Positions 36,202-46,322 are shown, numbered from the stretch's first letter. The stretch: DNA of 64,000 nucleotides from Bacillota bacterium (GCA_023421075.1 JAEZUM010000079.1:1-64000); one strand, 5' to 3'. The notes: generated by a model from the letters alone, not told the origin. A program made the numbers and translations.

Positions 36202-36999
36202 ATGTTTAGGACAAGATTAATCAGCGGAATTATATTATTGGCAATTACGATTGCTATAGTCATTCTGGGAGGTAATGTACTTTTCGGAGTGTTGTTGGTG
36301 ATATCGATGATAGGTTTGTATGAGCTTTATAAAATTGTCAACATTCATCATGCCTTCCCCGGCATCTTAGGCTATGCATTTTGTCTCGGTTATTATATTC
36401 TATTGTTTTTTGGTTTGACAGAGTATCAACTGATGCTCTTTATCTTTTTCTTAATGCTTTTAATGTTTGCATATGTATTCGGCTTTCCGAAATTCCAGAC
36501 AGAGCAGATTGCTGTCTCTTTCTTTGGTCTATTCTATGTCAGTATTATGCTGAGCTACATATATCAGGTTCGTCTTCTGGAAGACGGTGCATGGATTGTT
36601 TGGCTTATATTTATAGGCGCCTGGGGTTCCGATACATGTGCTTATGCTGTAGGAGTCCTATTTGGCAAACATAAATTTGCTCCCAAGCTTAGCCCCAAGA
36701 AATCAATGGAGGGTTGTGTCGGAGGAATAGCCGGAGCAGCTTTAATCGGCTTTCTTTATGCGACCGGAATCCGAGGCTACCTCACCGAGCTGCAGAATCC
36801 CCAGTTGATTTTCGCAATTATCGGAGCTGCGTCCAGTGTCATCTCACAGATCGGCGATCTGGCTGCTTCTGCGATTAAGCGTAACCATAACATTAAGGAT
36901 TACGGTACCTTAATTCCGGGTCATGGAGGTATTCTGGACCGCTTTGACAGTATTATTTTTACTGCACCGATCGTGTACTATCTGGCTACGATGCTTTAA
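36202..36999 (+). CDS. cdsA: phosphatidate cytidylyltransferase
   Basis: 265 aa, with about seven membrane segments. CdsA makes CDP-diacylglycerol. The C-terminal signature 'KRNHNIKDYGTLIPGHGG' 'ILDRFDS' is present, and 'LSPKKSMEGCVGG' is the conserved loop. The ribosome site is GGGAGG. A 574-bp non-coding gap follows. Confidence 0.96.
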   Translation: MFRTRLISGIILLAITIAIVILGGNVLFGVLLVISMIGLYELYKIVNIHHAFPGILGYAFCLGYYILLFFGLTEYQLMLFIFFLMLLMFAYVFGFPKFQTEQIAVSFFGLFYVSIMLSYIYQVRLLEDGAWIVWLIFIGAWGSDTCAYAVGVLFGKHKFAPKLSPKKSMEGCVGGIAGAALIGFLYATGIRGYLTELQNPQLIFAIIGAASSVISQIGDLAASAIKRNHNIKDYGTLIPGHGGILDRFDSIIFTAPIVYYLATML

Positions 37000-37020
37000 A
37001 GGTGATATAGTTTGTGTGAG

Positions 37021-37259
37021 CATTTTTGAAGAGTTAAGATTATGATGCTTGTAATCAAGTAGTGGATATAAGTTTTTGCTTGTCTTTCCCTCCTGTCGGG
37101 ATGCTTTTTACAAGCCTCATGCATAAAATCATGCTGTCCATTGGAACAGCATGATTTCTGAGTCTTGACAAAGCATAACACCCTCGGTCGGACGATCTAC
37201 GCAAAAATCACACCCAATACTTGATTACAAGCAGACATTATTTATGATCTTCAAAAATG
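37021..37259. mobile_element. MITE-like element with paired inverted repeats (no ORF)
   Basis: CATTTTTGAAGA (37021-37032) and TCTTCAAAAATG (37248-37259) are perfect 12-bp terminal inverted repeats; 15 nt inward, GCTTGTAATCAAGTA (37047-37061) and TACTTGATTACAAGC (37218-37232) are perfect 15-bp inverted repeats. The interior has a further 12-bp hairpin, AAATCATGCTGT/ACAGCATGATTT (about 37126-37157). There is no transposase or credible ORF. The flanks show no clear target duplication that I can identify. A long structured RNA is an alternative. Confidence 0.5.
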
Positions 37260-37501
37260 ATTTTTACAGTCTATGATTTATATATATAATAAAGCATCGG
37301 AGACGATTTTTATCTAAAGATATATGATAATGGACGGACAACAAATATATACCGGACATTTTGTGATAGGATATGAATTGGAAGGGTATTTGAAAGAGAT
37401 TTGTTTTGGAGTTGCTGTGTCTGCTCAATAATGCTTCAAAGAGGTAATTTTACTATTAGTATTGGATTACCTTAAGGTTTTATGAAAATTTTGTGGATTG
37501 T
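37260..37501. other. non-coding spacer before dxr promoter
   Basis: About 240 bp of AT-rich sequence without a credible ORF. The only structure seen is a hairpin, GGTAAT/ATTACC (37443-37471), with inner TAC/GTA pairs. Confidence 0.5.
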
Positions 37502-37530
37502 TTGAATTTATTGAGGTTATGGGGTATAGT
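37502..37530 (+). promoter_or_regulatory. sigma-A promoter for dxr operon
   Basis: TTGAAT (37502-37507), 17-bp spacer, TATAGT (37525-37530). A hairpin GCTGTC-GAAG-GACAGC follows at 37539-37554, just upstream of the dxr ribosome site GGAGG, and could affect translation. Confidence 0.65.
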
Positions 37531-37573
37531 ATAGATAAGCTGTCGAAGGACAGCACTATGGAGGTTTTTTCGA

Positions 37574-38731
37574 ATGAAGAAGATCGGTATTCTCGGTTCT
37601 ACGGGTTCCATCGGAACTCAGACCTTAGATATTGTTAGAGAAAATCAGGATTTAAAGGTTACTACTCTAGCCGTCAATGGTAATATAGAGCAATTAGAGA
37701 GACAGGTTCGTGAGTTTTTGCCGAACCTTGTTTGCGTATATCAGGAAGATAAAGCGAAGATGTTAAAGGACAGGATCAGAGAGCTTCCGGTCAAAGTTGT
37801 GACCGGCATGGAAGGACTGATCGAATGTGCTACAGAGAAAGAGACTGATACGGTAGTGACCGCAATGGTGGGTATGATCGGGATCAAACCTACCGTGGAA
37901 GCAATTAATGCAGGAAAAAATATTGCATTGGCGAATAAGGAAACCTTAGTAACAGCAGGTCATATTATTATGCCCTTAGTGAAGGAAAAGGGAGTAACCT
38001 TGCTTCCGGTAGATAGTGAACATTCTGCAATATTTCAGTCGTTGAATGGAGAAGATAAGAAGAAGGCATATCGAATTCTTTTAACTGCCTCCGGCGGACC
38101 ATTTCGTGGAATGAAGCTGGAAGGACTAAAGAATAAGGGACCTAGGGATGCCTTAAAGCATCCGAATTGGGCAATGGGACAGAAGATTACCATTGATTCT
38201 GCGACAATGGTAAATAAGGGTCTAGAGGTTATGGAGGCAGCATGGTTATTCGATATGAGTCTGGAGGACATTCAAGTTGTGGTTCATCCACAGAGTATCA
38301 TCCATTCTATGGTCGAGTATATCGATGGCAGTATTATTGCTCAATTGGGAGTTCCCGATATGAAGCTTCCAATTCAATATGCTTTGTATTATCCAACGAG
38401 AAAGCCGTTACTTCAAGGTGAGAGAGTCGATTTCTTTAAGCTGCGACAATTGACCTTTGAAGAGCCGGATTTGGATACATTCTTTGGTTTGCGACTGGCT
38501 TATGAAGCCGGGCGTATGGGTGGAAGTATGCCTACGGTGTATAACGCGGCAAATGAGTGGGCAGTGGCCGAGTTTCTGAAGGGTAAGATCGATTTTCTGA
38601 TGATACCTACCCTAATTGAGAAGGCGATGCAGCAGCATAAATTGATTAACAGCCCTTCATTAAAACAAATTCTGAACACAGAACAAGAAACATATGATTT
38701 TGTAAGAGGTTTTACGGAATCCGGATTATGA
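37574..38731 (+). CDS. dxr: 1-deoxy-D-xylulose 5-phosphate reductoisomerase
   Basis: 385 aa. DXR makes MEP, the second step of non-mevalonate isoprenoid synthesis. The NADPH loop 'GILGSTGSIGTQTLDIV', the metal-binding 'PVDSEHSAIFQSL', and 'TIDSATMVNKGLEVMEA' are present. It heads the dxr-rseP-ispG-polC run, so the MEP enzymes Dxr and IspG lie together. Confidence 0.97.
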   Translation: MKKIGILGSTGSIGTQTLDIVRENQDLKVTTLAVNGNIEQLERQVREFLPNLVCVYQEDKAKMLKDRIRELPVKVVTGMEGLIECATEKETDTVVTAMVGMIGIKPTVEAINAGKNIALANKETLVTAGHIIMPLVKEKGVTLLPVDSEHSAIFQSLNGEDKKKAYRILLTASGGPFRGMKLEGLKNKGPRDALKHPNWAMGQKITIDSATMVNKGLEVMEAAWLFDMSLEDIQVVVHPQSIIHSMVEYIDGSIIAQLGVPDMKLPIQYALYYPTRKPLLQGERVDFFKLRQLTFEEPDLDTFFGLRLAYEAGRMGGSMPTVYNAANEWAVAEFLKGKIDFLMIPTLIEKAMQQHKLINSPSLKQILNTEQETYDFVRGFTESGL

Positions 38732-38804
38732 TGTGTAGCTGCAGTAATAATGGATCTGTGTAATGACATTATAGTTTCGGAGATAAGAAAGGATTGACTT
38801 ATTT

Positions 38805-40097
38805 ATGAATATAATCGTAGCGGTATTGATATTAGGTATTATCGTAATAATCCATGAGCTCGGTCATTTTCTTTTGGCTAAGGCAAATGGTATAACAGTG
38901 ACAGAATTTTCGGTCGGTATGGGGCCAAGAATTGCAAGCGTAGTCCGAAAAGGAACAAGATACTCTCTTAAGCTCTTGCCCTTTGGCGGTTCCTGTATGA
39001 TGCTCGGAGAGGATGAGAGCGTGGATGATGACGGTGCCTTTGGTAAAAAGGGAGTCTGGGCCAGATTCTCGGTTATCTTTGCCGGTGCGTTTTTTAATTT
39101 TATTCTGGCATTTGTGCTTGCTTTAATTGTTCTTGGAGATGTAGGCGTTGATAAGCCTTATATTGATAAGATCAATGAGGGAGGACCTGCAGAGACTGCC
39201 GGCCTTAAAGTGGATGATTTGATTAAAGAAATTAACGGTTCGGATATCCATTTTTCCAGAGATATACAATACTATTTCTATTTTAATAAATTATCCGAAC
39301 AACCGGTTGAGGTTACTGTACTCCGTGACGGAGAAGAGATGACCTTGCCTGTTACACCAGCATGGAGAGATCAATATCTTTTAGGCTGTTCCTATAACTC
39401 CTCCGATTCCAAAGCAGTGCTTGATGAGGTGGTCCAAGGATATCCTCTGGAGCAAGCCGGTATGAAGGTGGGAGATGTTATCGTAGGCATTAATGGTGTT
39501 ACCATCAAAGCTGCGAAGGAACTGGCTGACTATCTGAATACACATCCTTTGTCAGAGGAAGCGATCACCTTGACATACTTAAGAGATGGTCAGGAGACAG
39601 AGATTTCGGTTAATCCGAAGCTCGTAAAAAGCGGTTATGATCTGGGTTGGGGCTATAATCTCTACCGTGAGAAGGTAAATGCTATTCAGGCTGTAAAATA
39701 CAGCTTTTATGAGTTGAAGCTAAATATCGTGAACACAATTAAAAACATTGGTTATCTGATTGCGGGCAAAGTAAGCATGAAGGAGGTGTCCGGTCCGGTA
39801 GGAATTGTGAATGTAGTCGGAGATATCGTATCCGAATCGGAGGATTATGGTATGCATGCCACATTGCTTTCTCTGGCTCAATTTAGTATACTATTAAGTG
39901 CCAACTTAGGTGTTATGAACCTGCTTCCTCTTCCTGCACTGGATGGCGGAAGAATTGTTTTTCTACTGATAGAGGCAGTTCGCAGAAAACCGGTTCCTAA
40001 GGAAAAAGAGGCTGTAGTTCATCTGGTAGGCATGGCATTATTGATGCTGCTTATGGTGTTTGTAATGTTTAATGATATCCGCAATATATTCCGGTAA
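38805..40097 (+). CDS. rseP: site-2 protease RseP/RasP family
   Basis: 430 aa, intramembrane zinc protease that cleaves membrane regulators. The HExxH zinc motif 'IHELGHFLLAKANG' lies in TM1, two PDZ-like regions occur about residues 120-260, and 'NLLPLPALDGGR' carries the third metal-binding Asp. It follows dxr by 73 bp. Confidence 0.94.
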   Translation: MNIIVAVLILGIIVIIHELGHFLLAKANGITVTEFSVGMGPRIASVVRKGTRYSLKLLPFGGSCMMLGEDESVDDDGAFGKKGVWARFSVIFAGAFFNFILAFVLALIVLGDVGVDKPYIDKINEGGPAETAGLKVDDLIKEINGSDIHFSRDIQYYFYFNKLSEQPVEVTVLRDGEEMTLPVTPAWRDQYLLGCSYNSSDSKAVLDEVVQGYPLEQAGMKVGDVIVGINGVTIKAAKELADYLNTHPLSEEAITLTYLRDGQETEISVNPKLVKSGYDLGWGYNLYREKVNAIQAVKYSFYELKLNIVNTIKNIGYLIAGKVSMKEVSGPVGIVNVVGDIVSESEDYGMHATLLSLAQFSILLSANLGVMNLLPLPALDGGRIVFLLIEAVRRKPVPKEKEAVVHLVGMALLMLLMVFVMFNDIRNIFR

Positions 40098-40190
40098 GAG
40101 AAAATAACCTTCGGAGTATCATTGACCTATTTGGTTGATTCTTACTCTCTGGGAAGCAAGAGCGGAATATATACGAAAGGTGGTAGAGTA

Positions 40191-41252
40191 ATGTACCGTG
40201 ACAATACAAAAGTAATAAAGATTGGTGACCGCGTCATCGGAGGCGGTAATCCCATACTCATCCAATCCATGACAAATACAAGAACAGAAGATGTGCAGGC
40301 AACCGTAGAGCAGATTAAGCGGTTAACGGAGGCCGGCTGTGATATTATCCGCTGTACCGTTCCAAGTATGGAGGCAGCCGCCGCCTTACAGGAGATCAAG
40401 AAGCAGATTACAATTCCCTTGGTGGCGGATATACATTTCGATTATCGCTTGGCGATTGCTGCGATGGAGAATGGTGCAGAAAAGATTCGGATTAATCCGG
40501 GTAATATCGGTAATGAAGAGAAGCTGAAGGCCGTTGTAACCGTAGCGAAGGAGAGGAATATTCCGATTCGAGTTGGTGTAAACAGTGGATCTTTGGAGAA
40601 GGAAATTATAGCAAAATACGGCAAGGTAACAGCAAGAGGCCTTGTGGATAGTGCCTTAGATAAAGTGAAACGGATCGAAGATATGGATTATGATCAGATC
40701 GTAATCAGCATCAAATCCTCCGATGTCATGATGTGTGTTCACGCTCATGAGCTCATTGCTCCACTGACAAGGTATCCTCTTCACGTCGGGATCACGGAGG
40801 CGGGTACCGTGAATGCGGGTAACATTAAATCAGCTCTGGGGCTTGGAATGATACTCTATCAGGGAATCGGAGATACCATACGAGTATCCCTGACCGGAGA
40901 TCCGGTGGAAGAGATACGGTCCGCGAAGCTTATCCTGAAGACATTAGGGTATCGTAAGGGTGGCGTAGAGGTCGTGTCCTGTCCGACCTGTGGAAGAACA
41001 CAGATTAATCTGATTAAGTTGGCAACGGAAGTGGAAGAGATGGTAGCCGATATGGATCTGGATATTAAGGTTGCTGTTATGGGTTGTGCTGTGAATGGAC
41101 CCGGGGAAGCCAGAGAAGCCGACATCGGTGTAGCTGGCGGAAGAGGAGAAGGTCTGATCATCAAGAAGGGTGAGCTACAGCGTAAGGTTCCGGAGGATCA
41201 GCTTTTAGAGGAACTACGGAAGGAACTCCTAGCATGGCCGCGTGAGATTTAA
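40191..41252 (+). CDS. ispG: 4-hydroxy-3-methylbut-2-enyl diphosphate synthase
   Basis: 353 aa. IspG, a [4Fe-4S] enzyme, makes HMBPP in the MEP pathway. 'ADIHFDYRLAI' and 'KIRINPGNIG' are conserved, and the cluster Cys residues are in 'SCPTCGRTQINLI' and 'AVMGCAVNGPGEA'. ATG 40191 follows AAGGTGG; in-frame upstream ATGs are not family-like. It replaces the proS usually found here in Bacillus. Confidence 0.97.
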   Translation: MYRDNTKVIKIGDRVIGGGNPILIQSMTNTRTEDVQATVEQIKRLTEAGCDIIRCTVPSMEAAAALQEIKKQITIPLVADIHFDYRLAIAAMENGAEKIRINPGNIGNEEKLKAVVTVAKERNIPIRVGVNSGSLEKEIIAKYGKVTARGLVDSALDKVKRIEDMDYDQIVISIKSSDVMMCVHAHELIAPLTRYPLHVGITEAGTVNAGNIKSALGLGMILYQGIGDTIRVSLTGDPVEEIRSAKLILKTLGYRKGGVEVVSCPTCGRTQINLIKLATEVEEMVADMDLDIKVAVMGCAVNGPGEAREADIGVAGGRGEGLIIKKGELQRKVPEDQLLEELRKELLAWPREI

Positions 41253-41300
41253 GAAGTATAAATCAAATTCCAAGGAAGCACATCAGGATGGAGAATAGTT

Positions 41301-44300
41301 ATGTTATTTTTTGAAGCATTTGATCAGGTATCTGCCGATCAGGAGTTGCAGAAGCTTTTTGGAGAAGTGGATGTAATTAAGGTAATTGCTTCGAAGCAGA
41401 CGAAGAATATCTTCGTCTGCATTCGAAGTATGCGACTGATCGGCAGAGTTTATATAAGAAAGATGGAAGAACTGCTGAATCGGCAGCTCTTTTTACATAC
41501 GGGCAATAAAGCCGTCATTAAACCCAGATTTGAATTATCCGCACAGTATAATCCGGCGAAGCTGTATCCGATTTATCGTGATAGTATTCTGGAGGAACTG
41601 AAGGAGCTTAGTGTGGTAACCTATCATCTCTTTTCCACAGCAGAGGTTTCTGTGGAAGATATGTGTATGACAATTCGAGTTACGGACAGCTGTGTTGCTA
41701 AGGAAAAGATGACGAAATTAAAGGATTATCTGGAGACCTTGTTCCAGGAACGCTTTGACTATACGGTTCATGTAGCAATGGATTACGTCGAGCCTAAGGA
41801 TAAGAATAAGGATTATGAATCGGAATATCGGAAACAGATGCTTCGTATGTCAGAGAAGGAGGCGTTGGAGGAAGGCTTTGCTGTTAATCTCACCGGTGAA
41901 ACTGAGCTGGCGGCAGGAAGCGAATTAACGGAGGGCAACCTATATAAGGATGTCGAATCATCCACGATCAATCAATCACAAATATCGAATGGCGCTTTAG
42001 CGGGTAGTATATTAGAGACAGAAGTTCCTGTTAAGTCAGAAATAGTTAAAGCAGAACCTCCAAAGCAAGCACCTTCGAAGGCTGAGCCTCCAAAGCAAGC
42101 GGCGAATAAAAGCTTTGGTAAGAGTGCTTACGACAAAGGAAAAGGCAGCTACCGAAAGCTGCCACAGGATCCTTCTGTGGTATATGGAAGGAATTTCGAA
42201 GGGAATGTGGTACCGATCTGTGATATCATTGCCGAAATTGGAGAAGTAGTTATCCGAGGAAAACTGATTAAGCCGGATACCAGAACAATAGGTAATGAAA
42301 AGAGCATAATAACCTTTGTTATGACGGATTACACCGATTCCATCAAAGTAAAGTTATATGCGAAGACCATAGAAGTAGATGAGATTACGGCTTTATTAAA
42401 ACCGGGCGGGTTCTTCTCGCTGAAGGGAATTGCTCAGAATGATACCTATGAAAGAGATATCACCATTGGTTCCGTTGTTGGTATCAAGACCATCAGTGAT
42501 TTCTTAAGCAATTCCAGAAATGATAACGCTCCTGAAAAGCGTGTGGAGCTGCATGCTCATACAATGATGAGTGATATGGATTCGGTTGTAGATGTTAAGA
42601 AGATGGTAAAGCGTGCTTTCAAATGGGGGCATTCTGCCATCGCCATAACAGATCATGGTGTGGTACAAGCCTTTCCGGATGCCAGCCATGCGATTAATCC
42701 GAAGGATTATGCGGATGAAGAAGAGCAGAAGAGAGCAAAGAATTTCAAGGTAATCTACGGAATGGAGGCATATCTGGTGGATGACCTCAAGGAGGTTGTC
42801 ACCAATCCGAAGGGACAGAGCCTGGAGGATTCCTTTGTCGTATTTGATATTGAGACCACCGGCTTTAGCCAGACCAATGACCGGATCATTGAGATTGGTG
42901 CTGTGAAGGTAGTAGAGGGAGTAATTACAGATCGCTACAGCACCTTTGTTAATCCGGAGATACCGATTCCATATGAGATTGAACAGTTAACTTCAATTAA
43001 TGATAATATGGTCATCGATGCCCCTACCATTGAGAGGGTATTACCGGAATTTTTAGCTTTTTGTGAGGGTTCCAGTCTGGTGGCGCATAATGCTTCCTTT
43101 GATGTGGGCTTTATCAACAAGAATGCGTCCAGAATGGGAATAGAAATTGATTATACCGTCATCGATACGGTAGGCTTATCGCGTATTTTGTTACCGGAGT
43201 TAAGCAGACATAAGCTGAATATTGTTGCAAAGGCCCTTAATATCTCATTGGAGAATCATCATAGGGCAGTTGATGACGCAGGGGCTACGGCAGAAATCTT
43301 CCTTAAATTTGTCACAATGCTGAGGGATAGAGGGATTAAGAAGGTAGCTGAGATCGATAAGCTTGGTAAAATGAGTGCAGAGGCGATTCGTAAGCTGCCG
43401 GCATATCATGCCATTATTCTGGCTGCCAATGATACGGGAAGAGTCAATCTGTATAAGATGGTCTCCCTGTCCCATATCGAATACTATAACAAACGTCCCA
43501 AGATACCGAAGAGCCTGCTAATGGAATGCAGAGAAGGAATTATTCTCGGTTCTGCCTGTGAAGCAGGAGAGGTCTTCCAAGCCGTATTAACGAACAAATC
43601 CCATGAACAGATTGCAAGGCTGGTGGATTTCTATGATTATCTGGAGATACAACCACTTTGTAATAATGAATTTATGATCCGAAGTGATCGTAGCGATGAG
43701 AAGGATATTAATACGAAGGAAGATCTGATGGAGCTGAACCGGAAGATTGTTGCTCTCGGAGAAGAATATAACAAGCCGGTAGTGGCTACCTGTGATGTTC
43801 ATTTTCTGGATCCGGAGGATGAGGTATATCGTAGAATTATTCTTGCCGGAAAGGGCTTCAAGGATGCGGATGAACAGGCTGCCCTATATCTTCGAACCAC
43901 AGAGGAGATGCTTGAGGAGTTCTCCTACCTGGGAAGAGCCAAGGCAGAAGAGGTGGTCATCACCAACAGCAATTTGATTGCAGACAGAATCGAGAAGATC
44001 TCGCCGGTAAGACCGGATAAATGTCCGCCGGTCCTAGAGAATTCCGAAGAAAACCTGCGTAATATCTGCTACGATAAGGCTCATTCCATGTATGGCGATC
44101 CTCTGCCGGCACCGGTGGAAGCCCGTCTTGAACATGAGCTCAAATCAATTATTAATAATGGTTTCGCAGTTATGTATATCATCGCCCAGAAGCTGGTATG
44201 GAAATCCAACGAGGATGGTTATCTGGTAGGCTCCCGTGGTTCCGTAGGTTCTTCCTTTGTCGCTACCATGGCAGGAATCACAGAGGTTAATCCTCTGGCG

Positions 44301-45920
44301 CCTCATTATTACTGTCTGAACTGTCATTATTCCGATTTTGATTCGGAGGAGGTTAAGAAGTACGGTGGCAGCTCCGGTTGTGATATGCCGGATCGTATTT
44401 GTCCGGTCTGTGGGCAGTCTCTGGAGAAGGATGGTCATGATATTCCCTTTGAGACCTTCTTAGGCTTCTACGGAGATAAAGAGCCAGATATCGACTTGAA
44501 TTTCTCCGGGGAATACCAGAGTAAGGCGCATGACTATACGGAGGTGCTCTTTGGAACGGGGCATACCTTCCGTGCAGGAACCATCGGTACCCTGGCGGAT
44601 AAGACGGCCTTTGGCTATGTGAAGAACTATTTTGAAGAGCGCGGGATACATAAGAGAAATGTAGAGATTGATCGTATCGTTGAAGGCTGCGTCGGCGTCA
44701 GAAGAACCACCGGACAGCATCCGGGTGGTATCGTTGTACTGCCGCATGGAGAGAATATCTATTCCTTTACTCCGGTGCAGCGTCCTGCCAATGATATGAC
44801 AACGAAGACCATCACCACCCATTTTGACTACCATTCCATTGATCATAACTTATTAAAGCTGGATATCCTCGGTCATGACGATCCGACCATGATTCGTATG
44901 CTGGAGGACTTGACCGGACTCAATGCGCAGAAGATCCGGTTGGACGACGAAAAGGTATTATCCTTGTTCCGTGATACCAGTGCGCTTGGGATCTCACCGA
45001 AGGATATCGATGGTTGTGAGCTTGGGTGTCTTGGTATCCCTGAGTTTGGTACGGATTTCGTTATACAGATGGTAAAGGATACGAAACCGAAGTCCTTCTC
45101 CGATCTGGTACGAATCTCCGGTCTTTCCCATGGTACCGACGTATGGCTAAACAATGCCCAGACCTTGATTCAGAATGAGAGATGTACGCTGTCCACCGCA
45201 ATCTGTACGCGAGACGATATTATGATCTATCTGATTGCTACCGGCGTGGATCCGGGACAATCCTTTAAGATCATGGAGAGCGTACGTAAGGGAAAGGGCT
45301 TGACTCCGGAGATGGAACAGGCAATGGTTGCAGCGGGAGTACCGGACTGGTATATCTGGTCCTGTAAGCAGATCAAATACATGTTCCCGAAGGCACATGC
45401 TGCTGCTTATGTTATGATGGCCTTCCGTATTGCATTCTTCAAGGTATATTATCCTTTGGCCTATTATGCGGCATATTTCTCTATTCGTGCCTCCGCCTTT
45501 AATTATGAGCTGATGTGTCTTGGTAGAAATGTTCTGGAGCAGCATATCGCCGATTACAAGAAGAGATATAACACCTTAACCAAGAAGGAGCAGGATACCT
45601 TCAAGGATATGAAAATCGTTCAGGAAATGTATGCCCGCGGCTTCCAGTTCTTACCGATTGATATCTATAACGCGAAGGCTCACGCTTTCCAGATCATCGA
45701 GGATAAGCTGATGCCGTCCTTGAGTACCATAGACGGTCTTGGCGATAAAGCAGCCGATGCGGTGGTAGAAGCAGCGAAGCAGGGTCCCTTCTTATCGCGG
45801 GATGATTTTAAGATACGAAGCAAGGTCAGCTCTACCGTAGTTGATAATATGGCTAAGATGGGATTACTCGGTGAGCTACCGGCGTCCAACCAGATGTCTT
45901 TGATGGATTTTCTACAATAA
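41301..45920 (+). CDS. polC: DNA polymerase III alpha subunit PolC (Gram-positive type)
   Basis: 1539 aa, about 100 longer than Bacillus PolC. It is the replicative polymerase with a built-in proofreading exonuclease. An N-terminal domain is followed by a low-complexity linker near residues 190-290 with a repeated 'PPKQAPSKAEPPKQA' unit, an OB-fold, a PHP domain 'RVELHAHTMMSDMDSVVD', an inserted DEDDh exonuclease 'FVVFDIETTGFSQTNDRIIEIG', and the polymerase with 'EPDIDLNFSGEYQ' and a Cys zinc site (CLNCHY...CPVCG). The linker accounts for the extra length. Confidence 0.96.
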   Translation: MLFFEAFDQVSADQELQKLFGEVDVIKVIASKQTKNIFVCIRSMRLIGRVYIRKMEELLNRQLFLHTGNKAVIKPRFELSAQYNPAKLYPIYRDSILEELKELSVVTYHLFSTAEVSVEDMCMTIRVTDSCVAKEKMTKLKDYLETLFQERFDYTVHVAMDYVEPKDKNKDYESEYRKQMLRMSEKEALEEGFAVNLTGETELAAGSELTEGNLYKDVESSTINQSQISNGALAGSILETEVPVKSEIVKAEPPKQAPSKAEPPKQAANKSFGKSAYDKGKGSYRKLPQDPSVVYGRNFEGNVVPICDIIAEIGEVVIRGKLIKPDTRTIGNEKSIITFVMTDYTDSIKVKLYAKTIEVDEITALLKPGGFFSLKGIAQNDTYERDITIGSVVGIKTISDFLSNSRNDNAPEKRVELHAHTMMSDMDSVVDVKKMVKRAFKWGHSAIAITDHGVVQAFPDASHAINPKDYADEEEQKRAKNFKVIYGMEAYLVDDLKEVVTNPKGQSLEDSFVVFDIETTGFSQTNDRIIEIGAVKVVEGVITDRYSTFVNPEIPIPYEIEQLTSINDNMVIDAPTIERVLPEFLAFCEGSSLVAHNASFDVGFINKNASRMGIEIDYTVIDTVGLSRILLPELSRHKLNIVAKALNISLENHHRAVDDAGATAEIFLKFVTMLRDRGIKKVAEIDKLGKMSAEAIRKLPAYHAIILAANDTGRVNLYKMVSLSHIEYYNKRPKIPKSLLMECREGIILGSACEAGEVFQAVLTNKSHEQIARLVDFYDYLEIQPLCNNEFMIRSDRSDEKDINTKEDLMELNRKIVALGEEYNKPVVATCDVHFLDPEDEVYRRIILAGKGFKDADEQAALYLRTTEEMLEEFSYLGRAKAEEVVITNSNLIADRIEKISPVRPDKCPPVLENSEENLRNICYDKAHSMYGDPLPAPVEARLEHELKSIINNGFAVMYIIAQKLVWKSNEDGYLVGSRGSVGSSFVATMAGITEVNPLAPHYYCLNCHYSDFDSEEVKKYGGSSGCDMPDRICPVCGQSLEKDGHDIPFETFLGFYGDKEPDIDLNFSGEYQSKAHDYTEVLFGTGHTFRAGTIGTLADKTAFGYVKNYFEERGIHKRNVEIDRIVEGCVGVRRTTGQHPGGIVVLPHGENIYSFTPVQRPANDMTTKTITTHFDYHSIDHNLLKLDILGHDDPTMIRMLEDLTGLNAQKIRLDDEKVLSLFRDTSALGISPKDIDGCELGCLGIPEFGTDFVIQMVKDTKPKSFSDLVRISGLSHGTDVWLNNAQTLIQNERCTLSTAICTRDDIMIYLIATGVDPGQSFKIMESVRKGKGLTPEMEQAMVAAGVPDWYIWSCKQIKYMFPKAHAAAYVMMAFRIAFFKVYYPLAYYAAYFSIRASAFNYELMCLGRNVLEQHIADYKKRYNTLTKKEQDTFKDMKIVQEMYARGFQFLPIDIYNAKAHAFQIIEDKLMPSLSTIDGLGDKAADAVVEAAKQGPFLSRDDFKIRSKVSSTVVDNMAKMGLLGELPASNQMSLMDFLQ

Positions 45921-46134
45921 GTAATAATATCCTTCTTCCTTCCCTCGAATTTATATCGGGGAGGGAAGAGGGAATTGAGTTTGGAATAAAGCTAATTCTC
46001 AGATAAGATAAGAATTAGAAATTTCTACCTCGTGGATTTTGATAAGATAGATCCCGTGAAAGGGACTTCCCTTCGGCATAATCACGAAATGTGTCAATTG
46101 GTAAAACAATTCGAAAAAATAATGAAAAAAAGAC
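45921..46134. other. non-coding region after polC with hairpins
   Basis: No ORF is seen. CTTCCCTC/GAGGGAAG just after polC and CTAATTCT/AGAATTAG near 45990-46020 can form 8-bp hairpins. Neither has a clear U-tract, so a polC terminator is not certain. Confidence 0.5.
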
Positions 46135-46163
46135 TTGCTTTTTTCTTCTACATAGTATAGAAT
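46135..46163 (+). promoter_or_regulatory. sigma-A promoter for tRNA-Glu
   Basis: TTGCTT (46135-46140), 17-bp spacer, TAGAAT (46158-46163), about 15 bp before the mature tRNA 5' end. Confidence 0.7.
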
Positions 46164-46178
46164 AAATATTGTTCTTGA

Positions 46179-46250
46179 GGCTCGTTGGTCAAGGGGTCAA
46201 GACGCCGCCCTCTCACGGCGGAAACAGGGGTTCGATTCCCCTACGAGCTG
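46179..46250 (+). tRNA. tRNA-Glu (anticodon CTC)
   Basis: The 72-nt sequence folds as a cloverleaf: acceptor GGCTCGT with ACGAGCT (G1-U72 wobble), anticodon stem CCGCC/GGCGG with loop CTCTCAC (anticodon CTC at 46212-46214), T-loop GGTTCGATTCC. Discriminator is G and CCA is not encoded. It closely resembles Bacillus tRNA-Glu, which has TTC; this is the CTC isoacceptor reading GAG. Confidence 0.9.
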
Positions 46251-46252
46251 CT

Positions 46253-46294
46253 AAAAAATCCGAAATTACCGGTAAGGTATTTTCGGATTTTTTG
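46253..46294 (+). terminator. terminator after tRNA-Glu (bidirectional capable)
   Basis: AAAAAATCCGAAATTACC pairs with GGTATTTTCGGATTTTTT with one mismatch, and ends in a T-run. The A-rich left arm also allows it to stop the convergent minus-strand gene. Confidence 0.85.
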
Positions 46295-46322
46295 TTATGC
46301 CTTATTTGTGAATTGGATGCGC

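Noticed and set aside
36996..37181. 61-codon minus-strand frame after cdsA
   Set aside because: It lies inside the inverted-repeat element, has no ribosome site and no recognisable features.
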